42,935 nt of DNA from Mesorhizobium sp. GTDB lineage: Bacteria > Pseudomonadota > Alphaproteobacteria > Rhizobiales > Rhizobiaceae. The notes below the pieces were generated by a model. It was not told the origin of the DNA. It saw nothing but the letters and a program-made list of their open reading frames with translations, and searched no databases. Location of the stretch: contig SAQE01000054.1 of NCBI GenBank assembly GCA_004020545.1, positions 1-42,935 on the forward strand. The letters are read 5' to 3'. This document shows positions 27,301-36,604 of this stretch, piece by piece (position 1 is the stretch's first letter; each line of letters starts with the position of its first letter). The position numbers were made by a program, and so were the translations under genes.

Positions 27301-28394
27301 GCTCGGTCCTGTTCAAAAGCGTGGTCAAGAATTTCGGCGCGCTCAACGTGCTGCGATCGCTCGACCTCGCCGTGCCGGACCACAAGTTCCTCGCCCTGCT
27401 CGGCCCGTCGGGCTGCGGCAAGACGACGGCGCTGCGCATCCTGGCGGGGCTGGACATGCCGACCGCCGGCAAGGTCTTCATCGGCGAGCGCGACGTCACC
27501 CGGCTGCAGCCGCGCGACCGCGACATCGCCATGGTCTTCCAGAGCTACGCGCTCTATCCGCAGATGACGGTCGCCGAAAACATCGGCTATCCGCTCTGGA
27601 TCCGCGACACGCCGGAAGCCGAGCGAAAGGCCAAGATCGGCGAGGTCGCCGCCATCCTCGAAATCGGCCATCTGCTCGACCGTCGGCCGCGCCAGCTCTC
27701 CGGCGGGCAGCGCCAGCGTGTGGCGCTGGCGCGGGCGATCGTCAGGGATCCGGCGGCCTTCCTGATGGACGAGCCGCTGTCCAATCTCGACGCGCGGCTG
27801 CGCCTCACCATGCGCGGCGAGATCAAGCGGCTCTGCCAGCGCCTCAGCGCCACCACAATCTACGTCACCCACGACCAGGTCGAGGCCTTGACGATGGCCG
27901 ACCTCGTCGCCGTCATGCATGGCGGCGAGCTGCAGCAGATGGCGCCGCCCATCGACATCTACGACCGTCCGGCCAACCGCTTCGTGGCCACCTTCGTCGG
28001 CAACCCGCCGATGAACATCCTGCCGGCAGCGCTCAGCGAACAAGGCGTGAGGGTCGGCGCCAAGATCGTGCCGTTGGAGCGAACGCGGCTCACCGCATGC
28101 CGCCTGGCCGAGATCGTCGAGATCGGACTGCGCCCGGAAGACTGCAGCGTCGCCCAACTAGGCGAACCGGGCGCGCTGCCCGGCGAAATCTATGTCGTCG
28201 AGCCGATGGGCAACGAGACGCTGGTCAACGTCCGCCTCGAAGGCGGCAACGTCTCAGTACGGGCCGGCCGCGATTTCAGGGGCGCGGTCGGCGAAAGCAT
28301 CGGCTTCGCCTTCGACCCGGCGAACGCCTGTTTCTTCAATGCGGCCGGCCTCACCGCCGTCCATAGGGTCAACAGCAATGGGAGAGAGAAATGA
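27297..28394 (+). CDS. CUT1 sugar ABC transporter ATP-binding protein (UgpC/MalK type)
   Basis: The 365-residue ATPase energises the importer encoded by the next three genes. Walker [10 protein letters not shown] is at residues 36-44, the Q-loop in VFQSYALYP, the signature LSGGQ at 134-138, Walker B FLMDEP at 155-160, and the switch His192 in [16 protein letters not shown]-terminal OB-like regulatory domain follows the nucleotide-binding domain, as in the MalK group. It overlaps its upstream gene (ATGA) and its own stop overlaps the binding-protein ATG (ATGA). Confidence 0.96.
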   Translation: MSSVLFKSVVKNFGALNVLRSLDLAVPDHKFLALLGPSGCGKTTALRILAGLDMPTAGKVFIGERDVTRLQPRDRDIAMVFQSYALYPQMTVAENIGYPLWIRDTPEAERKAKIGEVAAILEIGHLLDRRPRQLSGGQRQRVALARAIVRDPAAFLMDEPLSNLDARLRLTMRGEIKRLCQRLSATTIYVTHDQVEALTMADLVAVMHGGELQQMAPPIDIYDRPANRFVATFVGNPPMNILPAALSEQGVRVGAKIVPLERTRLTACRLAEIVEIGLRPEDCSVAQLGEPGALPGEIYVVEPMGNETLVNVRLEGGNVSVRAGRDFRGAVGESIGFAFDPANACFFNAAGLTAVHRVNSNGREK

Positions 28395-29704
28395 TGCATT
28401 CCAGCAGACTTACTCGCCGCTCCGTCATCAAGGGAGGGCTCGGGCTGGCTTTGGCCACCACGGCCCTCACCACGCTCGGCTTGCCTATGCCCGCCAGGGC
28501 AGCCGGCAAGAAGGTCATCATCGGCGCCTTCGCCGATGGCGGACTGACGCCGTTCAAGCAGAAGATCATCCCGCTCGCTAAGGAGCAGGGCTTCGACATC
28601 GAGTTCCTCGAGGATGAATATGGCGTGACGCTGGAGAAGTGGTTCGCCGACGCCCAGAGCGGCGCCGGCCAGTACGATCTCTATCTGCTCGATGATCCAT
28701 GGGTGCCGCAGTTCGGCGCCGCCAACGTGCTCGAGGATCTCGGCGCCGGCGGCATTGACGGCACCGACAAGGACTGGATCGGCTCGATGATCGACATGGG
28801 CTACTGGCCGCCGCAGAAGGGGCCGCGCGTCAAGGGCTTCGAGGATGCCAAGCCGACGCTGATCTGCGTGCCCTTCGTCGGCGACCTGCAGACGCTCACC
28901 TACCGCAACGACGTCTTCACCGACGGCGCGCCCAAGACCTGGGACGATGTCATCGCCAAGGGCAAGGAAGGGGTGGCGGCCGGCAAGATCAAGTACCCGG
29001 TCGTCTTCCGCGGCGTCTCCGGCAACCCCATCGTCACAAGCTGGTATCCGGTCTTCCTGTCGTTCGGCGGCTCCTTCTTCGACGACAAGTGGAACCCAAT
29101 CTTCAATTCGGCCGAAGGCAAGGCCTCCGCCGATTTCTTCGTCGGCACGATGAAGCAGAACGCGCCGAGCGGCGTGGTCGAGTTCGACTCCGACCAGGAG
29201 GGCGCGGCGATCCTCGGCGGCGATGCCGGCGCCATCATCCAGTATTCGGGCAACGCGCTGAAGGCCGACGATCCCGCCCAGACCAAGGTGGCGGGCAAGC
29301 TCGATTTCGGCGTCGTGCCGAAGCAGCAGTCGGCCATCGCCCAGATGGGCATCTTCATCGCCGGAGTGCCGAAATCGGCGCCCAACAAGGCGAACTCGAT
29401 CGAGTTCCTGAAGTGGTACGTCAGCGCCGAAACCCAGGCCAAGCTTTCGGAAGCGGGCTCGATCCCGGTCAAGCGCAGCGCCTTCGGCATCGCCAAGCCG
29501 GGCAATCGGCTGATCCCGGTCGCCCTGCAGCAACTCGACGCGGGCGCGCTGCCGAGGCCGCGCACGCCGGACTGGGCCAAGGTCGAGGAGCTGCTCGGCA
29601 TCGAGCTCAACAAGGCGCTCCAGGCCGGCTCCGGCGGCGGCGCCGCGCTCGACACGGCCGCCAAGCAGGTCAAGGACTATCTGACCACGGCCGGTTACTA
29701 CTGA
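28391..29704 (+). CDS. Extracellular solute-binding protein of CUT1 ABC transporter
   Basis: This periplasmic receptor captures the substrate. The 437 residues begin with a twin-arginine signal (LTRRSVIKGGLGLALATT) ending near PARAAGKK, so it is probably exported folded by Tat. The mature protein follows the family 1 layout, with FLEDEYGVTLEKWFADAQ, DLYLLDDPWVPQFG and VPFVGDLQTLTYRND. The last is a typical hinge region. The start and stop both overlap the neighbouring genes. The ligand is unknown but is presumably a polyol or inositol, given the flanking enzymes. Confidence 0.95.
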   Translation: MMHSSRLTRRSVIKGGLGLALATTALTTLGLPMPARAAGKKVIIGAFADGGLTPFKQKIIPLAKEQGFDIEFLEDEYGVTLEKWFADAQSGAGQYDLYLLDDPWVPQFGAANVLEDLGAGGIDGTDKDWIGSMIDMGYWPPQKGPRVKGFEDAKPTLICVPFVGDLQTLTYRNDVFTDGAPKTWDDVIAKGKEGVAAGKIKYPVVFRGVSGNPIVTSWYPVFLSFGGSFFDDKWNPIFNSAEGKASADFFVGTMKQNAPSGVVEFDSDQEGAAILGGDAGAIIQYSGNALKADDPAQTKVAGKLDFGVVPKQQSAIAQMGIFIAGVPKSAPNKANSIEFLKWYVSAETQAKLSEAGSIPVKRSAFGIAKPGNRLIPVALQQLDAGALPRPRTPDWAKVEELLGIELNKALQAGSGGGAALDTAAKQVKDYLTTAGYY

Positions 29705-30609
29705 TGCAACGCGCAGCGCGGGCGCGCAAATATCGCCTGCAGGGGGCGGGGCTCGACCTCGCCCTCCCCTATCTCATGCTGGCGCCGGGCCTGACGATCG
29801 TGCTCGGCGTGCTGGTCTATCCGCTCTGGGACGGCCTCAGGGCCAGCACCAGGGCCTATCGCTATGGCTCGCCGGTCGCTGACGTCGGATTCCAGAACTA
29901 TGTGCATCTGTGGAGCGACGGACAATTCCTGAATTCGCTCTGGGTCACGGTGAAGTTCGTCGCGCTGTCGGTATCCTTCGAGGCGGTGCTCGGCTTCGCG
30001 CTCGCGCTGTTTTGCCTGCGCGAGTTTCAGGGCATCCGTCTGCTGCGGACCGTACTCATCATCCCGATGGTGATCACGCCGGTCGTGGTCGCCATCGTCT
30101 TCCGCCTGATCTACGCCAGCGACGCCGGCATGCTGACGGCGCTCTCGGAAGCCATGGGCGGCGGCGAGGCGCAGATCCTCGGCAACCCGCTCAACGCCTT
30201 CATCGGGCTTGTCGTGCTCGACGTCTGGGAATGGACGCCGCTGATGTTCCTGATCCTGCTCGCCGGGCTGCAATCGCTGCCGCACGAGCCGTTCGAGGCG
30301 GCGCGCGTCGATGGGGCGGGGGCCTGGCGGGTTTTTGCCGATCTCACCTTTCCGATGATGCGGCCGGTGCTGGCGGTGGCGATCGTGCTCAGAACCATCG
30401 ATGCCTTCGGCACGTTCGACCAGGTCTTCGTGCTGACGCGCGGCGGGCCGGGCGAGGCGACCAGGCTGGTTTCGATCTACGGTTACGACACCGCGTTCAA
30501 GTTCCAACAGACCGGCTATGCGGCTGCGCTGTTCGTGACCATCGGCCTCGTGGTGCTCGCGCTCGCTTTCAGCGCCATCAGGCTTCTGCGCAGGGTGGAT
30601 GCGTCATGA
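29704..30609 (+). CDS. CUT1 ABC transporter permease (MalF-like)
   Basis: The 301 residues begin MQRAARARKY and carry six transmembrane helices, the first at LPYLMLAPGLTIVLGVLVY. The cytoplasmic EAA loop that contacts the ATPase is EAARVDGAGAWRVFADLTFP. The ATG overlaps the binding-protein stop by one base (TGATG), and its stop overlaps the second permease gene by 4 bases. The longer frame starting at 29089 is a shadow of the binding-protein gene. Confidence 0.95.
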   Translation: MQRAARARKYRLQGAGLDLALPYLMLAPGLTIVLGVLVYPLWDGLRASTRAYRYGSPVADVGFQNYVHLWSDGQFLNSLWVTVKFVALSVSFEAVLGFALALFCLREFQGIRLLRTVLIIPMVITPVVVAIVFRLIYASDAGMLTALSEAMGGGEAQILGNPLNAFIGLVVLDVWEWTPLMFLILLAGLQSLPHEPFEAARVDGAGAWRVFADLTFPMMRPVLAVAIVLRTIDAFGTFDQVFVLTRGGPGEATRLVSIYGYDTAFKFQQTGYAAALFVTIGLVVLALAFSAIRLLRRVDAS

Positions 30610-31424
30610 GTACCCGTCTGGCGCGCATCCTGACGACGATCTTCGTGCTGGCCGTGGTGCTTTTGCCGATCTACTGGCTGGTCTCGACTTCGCTGAAGTC
30701 CAACCGGGAGATAACCCAGGAGGGCACGCTCTACCCGCATGTGCCGACGTTCGACAACTACGTCAGGCTGTTCACCGAAAAGCAGTTCGGCTCCTACCTG
30801 ACCAACTCACTGGTGGTGACCTTCTTCTCCGTCGCCATCGCCCTGGTGGCAGGAGCCATGGGCGCCTATGCGATCGCCCGCTTTCGCCTGCCGCTTGCGA
30901 TGGAAGGCAAGGTCGGCCTGTTCCTGCTGACGCTGCGCATCATCCCGCCGGTCGTCATCCTGATCCCGGTTTATCTCTTGATGCTCCATCTCGGCCTGCT
31001 CGACAGCTGGCTGGGGCTGATCGCCACCTACACTGCCTTCAACGTCACCTTCTGCGTCTGGATGATGGAGAGCTTCTTCCGCGAAATCCCCGTCGATCTC
31101 GAGGAAGCCGCGATGGTGGACGGCGATTCGCGCTTCGGCGCCTTCCGCCGCATCACGCTGCCGCTGGCCGCCCCCGGGCTCGCGGCGACCGCCATTTTTG
31201 CGGTGCTGGTCACCTTCAACGAATTTCTCTTCGCGCTGGCGCTGACTGCGACGCCGCGCGCCATGACCATGCCGCGCGGCACCGCGACGCTGATCGGCCG
31301 CATCGATACGGACTGGGCCTCGATGTCGGCGGCCGGCGTCATCGGCGCGCTGCCGATCGTCTTCTTCGCGCTTTTGGTGCAGCGGCATCTGGTTCGCGGC
31401 CTCACCATGGGCGCAGTGAAATGA
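30606..31424 (+). CDS. CUT1 ABC transporter permease (MalG-like)
   Basis: The 272 residues begin MSTRLARILTTIFVLAVVLL and have six transmembrane helices and the family's extracellular loop. The EAA loop is LEEAAMVDGDSRFGAFRRI. The protein ends with HLVRGLTMGAVK, the usual MalG-type tail. It forms the heterodimeric channel with the upstream permease. Its stop overlaps an ATG (31421) in frame with the dehydrogenase gene. Confidence 0.95.
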   Translation: MSTRLARILTTIFVLAVVLLPIYWLVSTSLKSNREITQEGTLYPHVPTFDNYVRLFTEKQFGSYLTNSLVVTFFSVAIALVAGAMGAYAIARFRLPLAMEGKVGLFLLTLRIIPPVVILIPVYLLMLHLGLLDSWLGLIATYTAFNVTFCVWMMESFFREIPVDLEEAAMVDGDSRFGAFRRITLPLAAPGLAATAIFAVLVTFNEFLFALALTATPRAMTMPRGTATLIGRIDTDWASMSAAGVIGALPIVFFALLVQRHLVRGLTMGAVK

Positions 31425-31489
31425 ATGCCGCTCAGGCAACACGAACCGGCCGTTCCGAAAAGGCGCGACCTGAGAGGAAAGTCGAACGC

Positions 31490-32482
31490 ATGATGGATGT
31501 TTGTCTGTTCGGGGTGGGACTGATCGGCCGTGTGCACGCGGGCAATCTCGCGCGTCATCCAAGGGTGCGGCTGCGCTACATCGTCGATCCCAATCAGGAG
31601 GCTGCGGCCAAGGTCGCGGCCGCGACCGGCGCCGAGATCGCCGACACCGAGGCGGCGATGAACGATCCATCGGTGAAAATGGTGTTCATTGCCTCGGCGA
31701 CGCGCACGCATGCCGAGCTTGCCATGGCCGCGGCGGCGAAAGGCAAGGCGATCTTCTGCGAGAAGCCGATCGATCTCGACCTCAAGCGCACGGACGAGTG
31801 CCTGGCCGCGGTCGAGAAAGCGGGCGTGCCGTTCCAGATCGGCTTCAACCGCCGCTTCGATCCGAGCTTCCGGGCGCTGAAGGAGCGCCTTGCCGGCGGC
31901 GAGATCGGTGCCGTCGAGCAGGTCATCATCACAAGCCGCGACCCCGAACCCGAAACCGAGGAAGCGCTGGCAGGCGGCGGGGGCGTCTTTCGCGAAATGA
32001 CCATCCACGACTTCGACATGGCTCGGAACCTGCTCGGCGAAGAGCCGGTCGAACTCTTCGCCACCGGCTCCTCGCTGGTGGCGCCGCAATACAGGAAGCT
32101 CGGCGATTACGACACCGCGATGTTCATCCTGCGAACCGCGTCCGGCCGGCAGTGCCACATCAACAACAGCGTCAGGGCCGCCTATGGCTATGACCAGCGC
32201 ATCGAGGTACATGGCGCCGACGGCATGCTGCAGGCCGGCAACCGGATGCCGACCTCGGTAGAGATGTACGGCGACAGGGGCATATCGCGCGACAGGCCCT
32301 TCTACTTCTTCGTCGAACGCTACGCCGAGTCCTACGCATCGGAGATCGATCACTTCATCACTTGCGTCGAAACCGGCAGCAAGCCCGCCGTCACGGCCAG
32401 CGACGGCCGCAAGGCCATGATCCTTTGCGAAGCGGCCCTTGCCTCCGCCAGGTCCGGCAGGTTCGAGCCTGTGAAGCCCTGA
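31490..32482 (+). CDS. iolG: Inositol 2-dehydrogenase-like oxidoreductase (Gfo/Idh/MocA family)
   Basis: It oxidises an inositol or related polyol/sugar with NAD. The 330 residues begin with a Rossmann motif G8-V-G-L-I-G13 (FGVGLIGRVHAGN). The catalytic EKP is at 91-93 (FCEKPIDLDL), and the later GGGVFREMTIHDFDMARNLL carries the conserved Asp and His of this family. The ATG at 31490 follows an AGAGGAAA site. An earlier in-frame ATG at 31421 would overlap the permease stop but adds a non-conserved tail. Name IolG is a family-level call; substrate is inferred from the adjacent iolE-like gene. Confidence 0.85.
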   Translation: MMDVCLFGVGLIGRVHAGNLARHPRVRLRYIVDPNQEAAAKVAAATGAEIADTEAAMNDPSVKMVFIASATRTHAELAMAAAAKGKAIFCEKPIDLDLKRTDECLAAVEKAGVPFQIGFNRRFDPSFRALKERLAGGEIGAVEQVIITSRDPEPETEEALAGGGGVFREMTIHDFDMARNLLGEEPVELFATGSSLVAPQYRKLGDYDTAMFILRTASGRQCHINNSVRAAYGYDQRIEVHGADGMLQAGNRMPTSVEMYGDRGISRDRPFYFFVERYAESYASEIDHFITCVETGSKPAVTASDGRKAMILCEAALASARSGRFEPVKP

Positions 32483-32515
32483 GCGGATGGTCTCAAGTCA
32501 ACCGGGAGTCCCGAG

Positions 32516-33454
32516 ATGAAGATTGGCATGATCACCGACAGCCTGGGCAATCTTTCCTTTGACGAGATGCTTCGCGCCTCGGCCGAACTCGGGCTCGAGA
32601 CACTGGAGTTCGCCTGCGGCAACTGGTCGTCCGCGCCGCATATCGATCTCCCAGCCATGCTGGACAGTGCCGCGACGCGCGCCGAATTCGTCGCAAGGGT
32701 CCGCGACCACGGGCTGACGATCGCGGCGTTCAACTGCTCGGGCAACCCGCTGCATCCGGGACCGCAAGGCAAGAAGCACCATCAGGTGACCGAGGACACG
32801 ATCCGGCTGGCGAGCCTGATGGGGATCGATCGCGTGGTGATGATGTCCGGCTTGCCCGGCGGCCCGGGCGATGCCAACCCCAACTGGATCATTACCGACT
32901 GGCCGCCCGAATGCGCCGACATCCAGCGCTACCAGTGGGATGACTGCATCATTCCCTACTGGCGCGATCTGGTGAAGTTTTCGAACAATCTCGGCGTCGG
33001 CAAACTCTGCCTGGAACTGCACGGCCATCAGGCCGTCTACAACGTCCAGACACTGTTCCGGCTGCGCGATGCAGTCGGCGAAACGGTGGGCGCGAACTAT
33101 GACCCCAGCCACCCGATGTGGATGGGCGCCGATCCCATCGCTGCCGTCCGCAAGCTGGGCTCTGCGATCTACTATGTACATGCGAAGGACACACGCATCG
33201 AACCGATACCGGCGGCCATCGACGGCGTGCTCGATGCGCGCCCGCCGAACCACTATGCCGATCGGGCCTGGAACTACATCACGCTGGGCTACGGTCACGG
33301 TGAGACCTGGTGGCGGCAGTTCTGTGCCGCGCTGAAGCAGGTCGGCTACGACGACGTGCTCTCCATCGAGCACGAGGACATGATGCTGTCGCCGATGGAA
33401 GGCATGCGTAAATCCGTGGCGTTGCTGCGCAACGTCGCCATCAATCTGGCATAG
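32516..33454 (+). CDS. Sugar phosphate isomerase/epimerase-like TIM-barrel protein
   Basis: The 312-residue protein belongs to the xylose-isomerase-like TIM-barrel superfamily that includes IolI, IolE and hydroxypyruvate isomerases. Barrel-strand segments visible are MKIGMITDSLGNL, LETLEFACGNW, LCLELHGHQAVYN, GANYDPSHPMWMG, IYYVHAKDTRIE and VLSIEHEDMM. The Glu, Asp, His and Glu at the strand ends are the expected metal ligands. A role as an inosose isomerase/epimerase in the same pathway is plausible, but a direct family name is not certain. It begins 33 bases after iolG. Confidence 0.85.
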   Translation: MKIGMITDSLGNLSFDEMLRASAELGLETLEFACGNWSSAPHIDLPAMLDSAATRAEFVARVRDHGLTIAAFNCSGNPLHPGPQGKKHHQVTEDTIRLASLMGIDRVVMMSGLPGGPGDANPNWIITDWPPECADIQRYQWDDCIIPYWRDLVKFSNNLGVGKLCLELHGHQAVYNVQTLFRLRDAVGETVGANYDPSHPMWMGADPIAAVRKLGSAIYYVHAKDTRIEPIPAAIDGVLDARPPNHYADRAWNYITLGYGHGETWWRQFCAALKQVGYDDVLSIEHEDMMLSPMEGMRKSVALLRNVAINLA

Positions 33455-33474
33455 CGCGGGCAGAGGCGGCGCCT

Positions 33475-33783
33475 ATGGCGAATGTCGAGCTGCTCGCGCC
33501 CAAACCGGTTTCCCGTCGGCCGATGCCAGTGCGGTCGGGACGGCCTGCGCCGCCGACGCTGGTGGCAGCGCTGGCTTGCGAACCAAGACTCGTCGCCAAG
33601 CATCCGGCGCTCGGCGATTTCCTGCGCGGCCGATGGGCCGATGCCGCCTTCATGACGGCCGCCGGCATGGCCGAAGCCACCGGCCTGCCCACGACCACGC
33701 TGCTCAGGCTGCTGGCAGCTCTCGGCTATCCGAACTTCCGCAGCTTCCGCGATACGGTGCGGGCACAGTTGCGGTCGACGTGA
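33475..33783 (+). CDS. Stand-alone RpiR-type HTH domain protein (no SIS domain)
   Basis: The 102 residues consist of a Pro/Arg-rich N-terminus and a helix-turn-helix region resembling the RpiR N-terminal domain (KHPALGDFLRGRWADAAFM, then AAGMAEATGLPTTTLLRLLAALGYPNFRSFRD). The usual sugar-phosphate-sensing SIS domain of about 150 residues is missing, and downstream DNA holds the convergent LysR gene. It may be a DNA-binding stub that acts as a dimer or a decayed regulator. It starts 20 bases after the isomerase and is the last gene of the operon. Confidence 0.65.
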   Translation: MANVELLAPKPVSRRPMPVRSGRPAPPTLVAALACEPRLVAKHPALGDFLRGRWADAAFMTAAGMAEATGLPTTTLLRLLAALGYPNFRSFRDTVRAQLRST

Positions 33784-33792
33784 TGCCAGCCA

Positions 33793-34647
33793 TCACGGGC
33801 GCGACAGCGCGCTGACCAGATGATCGGCCAGCAGCGACGCCGCGCGCGACAGATTTGGCGCCCGATGCAGGCGGATATCGGCGGCGGGCAGCCGCGGCAT
33901 GCCGTCCCGCTCATCAAGCGGACGCAATCTCGAGGGAAACGTCCCGGCCTTGACGACCGTCACCGCGAGCCCCTCCGCCGCGATCGCTTCGACGGCGGCA
34001 AGGCTGTGACTGACGAAGGCGAGCCGCCAGGGCCTGCGGGCCGTATCGAGCGCCTCCATGGCCCATTTGCGGAACAGGCAGCCTTGCGGATAGAGCGCGA
34101 CCGGCAACGGGCCCTGTTGTTCGACGGTGTGCGAGGACCCCGCCGCCCAGACCGCCTGCTCGCGACGCAACAACTCGCCGCCGCCGTGACCTTGTGGGTG
34201 CATGGCGATGACGAGGTCGAAGGCCTCGCCCAGGCGATCCGTCATCGTCGCGGTCAGGCCGGTTTCCATTTCGACGTTGACGCGGGGATAGCCCAGCACG
34301 AAGCCGGCCAACAAAGGCGGCACGACGAGCGCGCCGTAATCCTCCATGACGCCCAGGCGTACGACGCCTTCGAGCTTGTGCTCGCGCAAGCTGCCGACGG
34401 CCTCGTCGTTCAGCACGAGCAGGCGGCGGGCATATCCCAACAGGCCTTCGCCGGCGGGGCTGAGATCGACATTGACGTTGCTGCGATGGAACAGCTCGAC
34501 GCCCAGCCTGTCCTCCAGCCGTTTGATCTGCATGCTGACCGCCGATTGCGTGCGATTGAGCGACGCGGCGGCGCGGGTAAAGGAACGGTGGTCCGCCACG
34601 GCGACGAAGGCCTTGACCACATCCAGATCGAGAACAGGCAGGTTCAT
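33793..34647 (-). CDS. LysR-family transcriptional regulator
   Basis: The 284 residues have the N-terminal HTH (VKAFVAVADHRSFTRAAASL, then NRTQSAVSMQIKRLEDRLGV) and a C-terminal effector-binding domain of the periplasmic-binding type (GVVRLGVMEDYG, LPVALYPQGCLFR). It is divergent from the EamA transporter gene, an arrangement usual for a LysR regulator and its target. The target, however, is frameshifted. The intergenic stretch of 94 bases has A/T-rich bases near 34670-34700 but no clear operator that I can assign. Confidence 0.93.
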   Translation of the reverse strand: MNLPVLDLDVVKAFVAVADHRSFTRAAASLNRTQSAVSMQIKRLEDRLGVELFHRSNVNVDLSPAGEGLLGYARRLLVLNDEAVGSLREHKLEGVVRLGVMEDYGALVVPPLLAGFVLGYPRVNVEMETGLTATMTDRLGEAFDLVIAMHPQGHGGGELLRREQAVWAAGSSHTVEQQGPLPVALYPQGCLFRKWAMEALDTARRPWRLAFVSHSLAAVEAIAAEGLAVTVVKAGTFPSRLRPLDERDGMPRLPAADIRLHRAPNLSRAASLLADHLVSALSRP

Positions 34648-34741
34648 AACGATCTCTTATGAGAGCTATCAGGTTAATTCCATTTGTTGATTATCGGTGG
34701 AGAGATAGCTTCGTGCAACAGGTGGCTGCGTGACGGTAACC

Positions 34742-35660
34742 ATGGGCGAGATTCTCGGCGTTTTTGCAGCGCTGCTTTCAAGCGCCCTTGGCGGCACGTC
34801 GATCGGCGCCACGCGCTATCTGGTCGCCACGCTTGATCCGCTGGCGATCGGTGCGTTCCGCTTCAGCCTTGGCTTCCTGTTCCTGCTGCCGATCGCCATC
34901 GGCAAGCGCGGCGGATGGCCGCCACGCCGGGATTGGCCGGGTATCACCGGTCTTGGGCTGCTGTTCTTCGCGCTGTTTCCGATGCTGTTCAACGCCTCGC
35001 TGATCTTCACCACCGCCGCGCGCGGCGCCTTGGCGCTTTCGACGCTGCCGCTGCTGACGCTCCTCGTCGGCGCGCTGCTTCGCGTCGAGCAGCTGACGAA
35101 ACGCAAGACGGCGGGCGTGCTCATCGCGATGCTGGGGGTAGGCATAGCCCTCTTGGCGGGGCTCGCCGGCGCGCCTCCGGGGGCCTGGCGCGGCGACCTC
35201 ATCATGGTCGCGGCAGCGTTCTGCATGGCGCTCTACAGCATCTGGTCGAAGCCCTTCATCCGCCGCTGCGGCCCGATCCCTTTCACGACCATGGCCATGG
35301 CCGTCGGCGCGGCGGCGCTGCTGACGATCTCATGGACCAGGGGCAGCTTCCAGCCGGTGGCGACGTTCGGCACGGCGCAATGGCTGGCAGTCGTCTATCT
35401 CGGCCTGTTCGTTCTTCCTCTGGGCCTTTGCGCTGGAGCGAACGGCGCCGACACGGGTCGCGATCTCAGTCACGGTCAATCCGATCACGGCTGCCCTGGT
35501 CGGAGCTGTGCTGCTCGGCGAGCCGCTCGGGTCGAACCTCGCCATCGGCATAGCGGCGGTGTTCACCGGCATCTGGATGGCGACGACCGGCAACAATCGG
35601 TCGACGGAAGCCATAGTCTCAGGAGCAGCCGACGAGCTGCGCCCAGGATCAGGGTCTTAA
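34742..35660 (+). pseudogene. EamA-family transporter gene, frameshifted
   Basis: The first frame encodes an EamA-type (drug/metabolite) exporter with about eight membrane segments up to VVYLGLF, then loses the family pattern at about 35411. The next frame (codons from 35412) continues FFLWAFALERTAPTRVAI and VNPITAALVGAVLLGEPLG, and ends at TAA 35658-35660. The two parts together give about 300 residues with one domain pair interrupted near the seventh helix. A few residues appear missing at the junction, so a short deletion is likely. Unless it is a sequencing error, the transporter is not made in full length. The stop overlaps that of the convergent methyltransferase gene. Confidence 0.85.
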
Positions 35661-36457
35661 GGCACGATGCCCCGGCAAGCCCACGCGAAATTGGCGAAGG
35701 ATCTCGGGCCGTCGGGCCGGCCGGCCTGGTAGGCGTCGCGCACAGCCGCCTCCACACGTTCCCGCTCGGCTCCGTCGAGCGAGGTCATGTATTTGCCGAG
35801 CGGCCCCTCGCCGGCGGCGATGGGCGCCCAGTAGTCGTCGAAATTCTCGTAATCCATCCGGATGATCAGTTCGGCTTCCGCTACATCGGCAAGACCTTGC
35901 TCGACAAAGGTGCGCTTCATCTCGCCGGGCTGCATCATCGGCTGGAAGCAGTAGCGGCTGCGCAACTGGCGGCCGCTTTCGCCGAGCGCGGCAACGGTGT
36001 CGATCATCATGCGCATGCCGGGCATGCCGCCATAATGGTCCCAGACCACGGCCGCGACCACGCCGCCCGGCCGCACGACGCGGCGCATCTCGGCCACCGC
36101 CTTGCCGGCATCCGGCACGAAGTGAAGCACGAGCAGGGCCAGCGCACGGTCGAACGCGCCGTCCGCGAAAGGCAGGGCGGTGGCGTCGGCCTGGCTGATG
36201 GTGATGCGCGGATCGGTGTTGCGCTCCTTGGCCGCCGCGACGAAGACGGCTGAGAAGTCGATGGCCTGGATCTCGGCGAGACCGGTGGATTTCGCCAGCT
36301 CGAAGGTCAGGCTGCCGGTGCCGCAGCCGACGTCGAGAATCTTTTCGCCGCCGGCCAGACCGGCGAAGTCGATGAACAGCGGCGCGAGCCTGCGGCTCCA
36401 TCGGCCCATGAGTTGCTCGTAGCCGGATGCGGCATGAACGGTGAAGCTCGATGTCAT
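35657..36457 (-). CDS. Class I SAM-dependent methyltransferase
   Basis: The 266 residues start MTSSFTVHAASGYEQLMGRW after a GGGAGG site. Motif I, LDVGCGTGSLTFELAK, binds S-adenosylmethionine. ISQADATALPFADGAFDRAL follows (motif II region), then RRVVRPGGVVAAVVWDHYG. This is the Methyltransf_11 group, acting on unknown small molecules. The minus-strand stop (TTA read as TAA) overlaps the EamA stop on the other strand, so the two genes converge without any terminator between them. Confidence 0.93.
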   Translation of the reverse strand: MTSSFTVHAASGYEQLMGRWSRRLAPLFIDFAGLAGGEKILDVGCGTGSLTFELAKSTGLAEIQAIDFSAVFVAAAKERNTDPRITISQADATALPFADGAFDRALALLVLHFVPDAGKAVAEMRRVVRPGGVVAAVVWDHYGGMPGMRMMIDTVAALGESGRQLRSRYCFQPMMQPGEMKRTFVEQGLADVAEAELIIRMDYENFDDYWAPIAAGEGPLGKYMTSLDGAERERVEAAVRDAYQAGRPDGPRSFANFAWACRGIVP

Positions 36458-36604
36458 CGGAGGCCCTCCCACTTTATGAGCCCAAGCTAAACCTCGACGC
36501 AATTGCTGCCAAGGCGCAAAGCAATCGCCACGTCAACGATAGCGGCGCAGGCGGGGGCGCTTATGTGGGCGACTTCACGATCGCCACGCTCTGCGGACCG
36601 GCCT

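Noticed and set aside
29089-31489. Long plus-strand frames (29089-30609, 29910-31424 and 30599-32482) suggesting larger fused proteins
   Set aside because: Each is a real gene extended upstream through another gene's DNA in a different frame; starts at 29704, 30606 and 31490 are supported by overlaps, family N-termini or ribosome sites.
34730-36253. A 507-residue reading frame joining the EamA transporter to further sequence
   Set aside because: After about 35411 it runs out of the transporter's true frame and then reads antisense to the methyltransferase gene. It is not a fusion protein.
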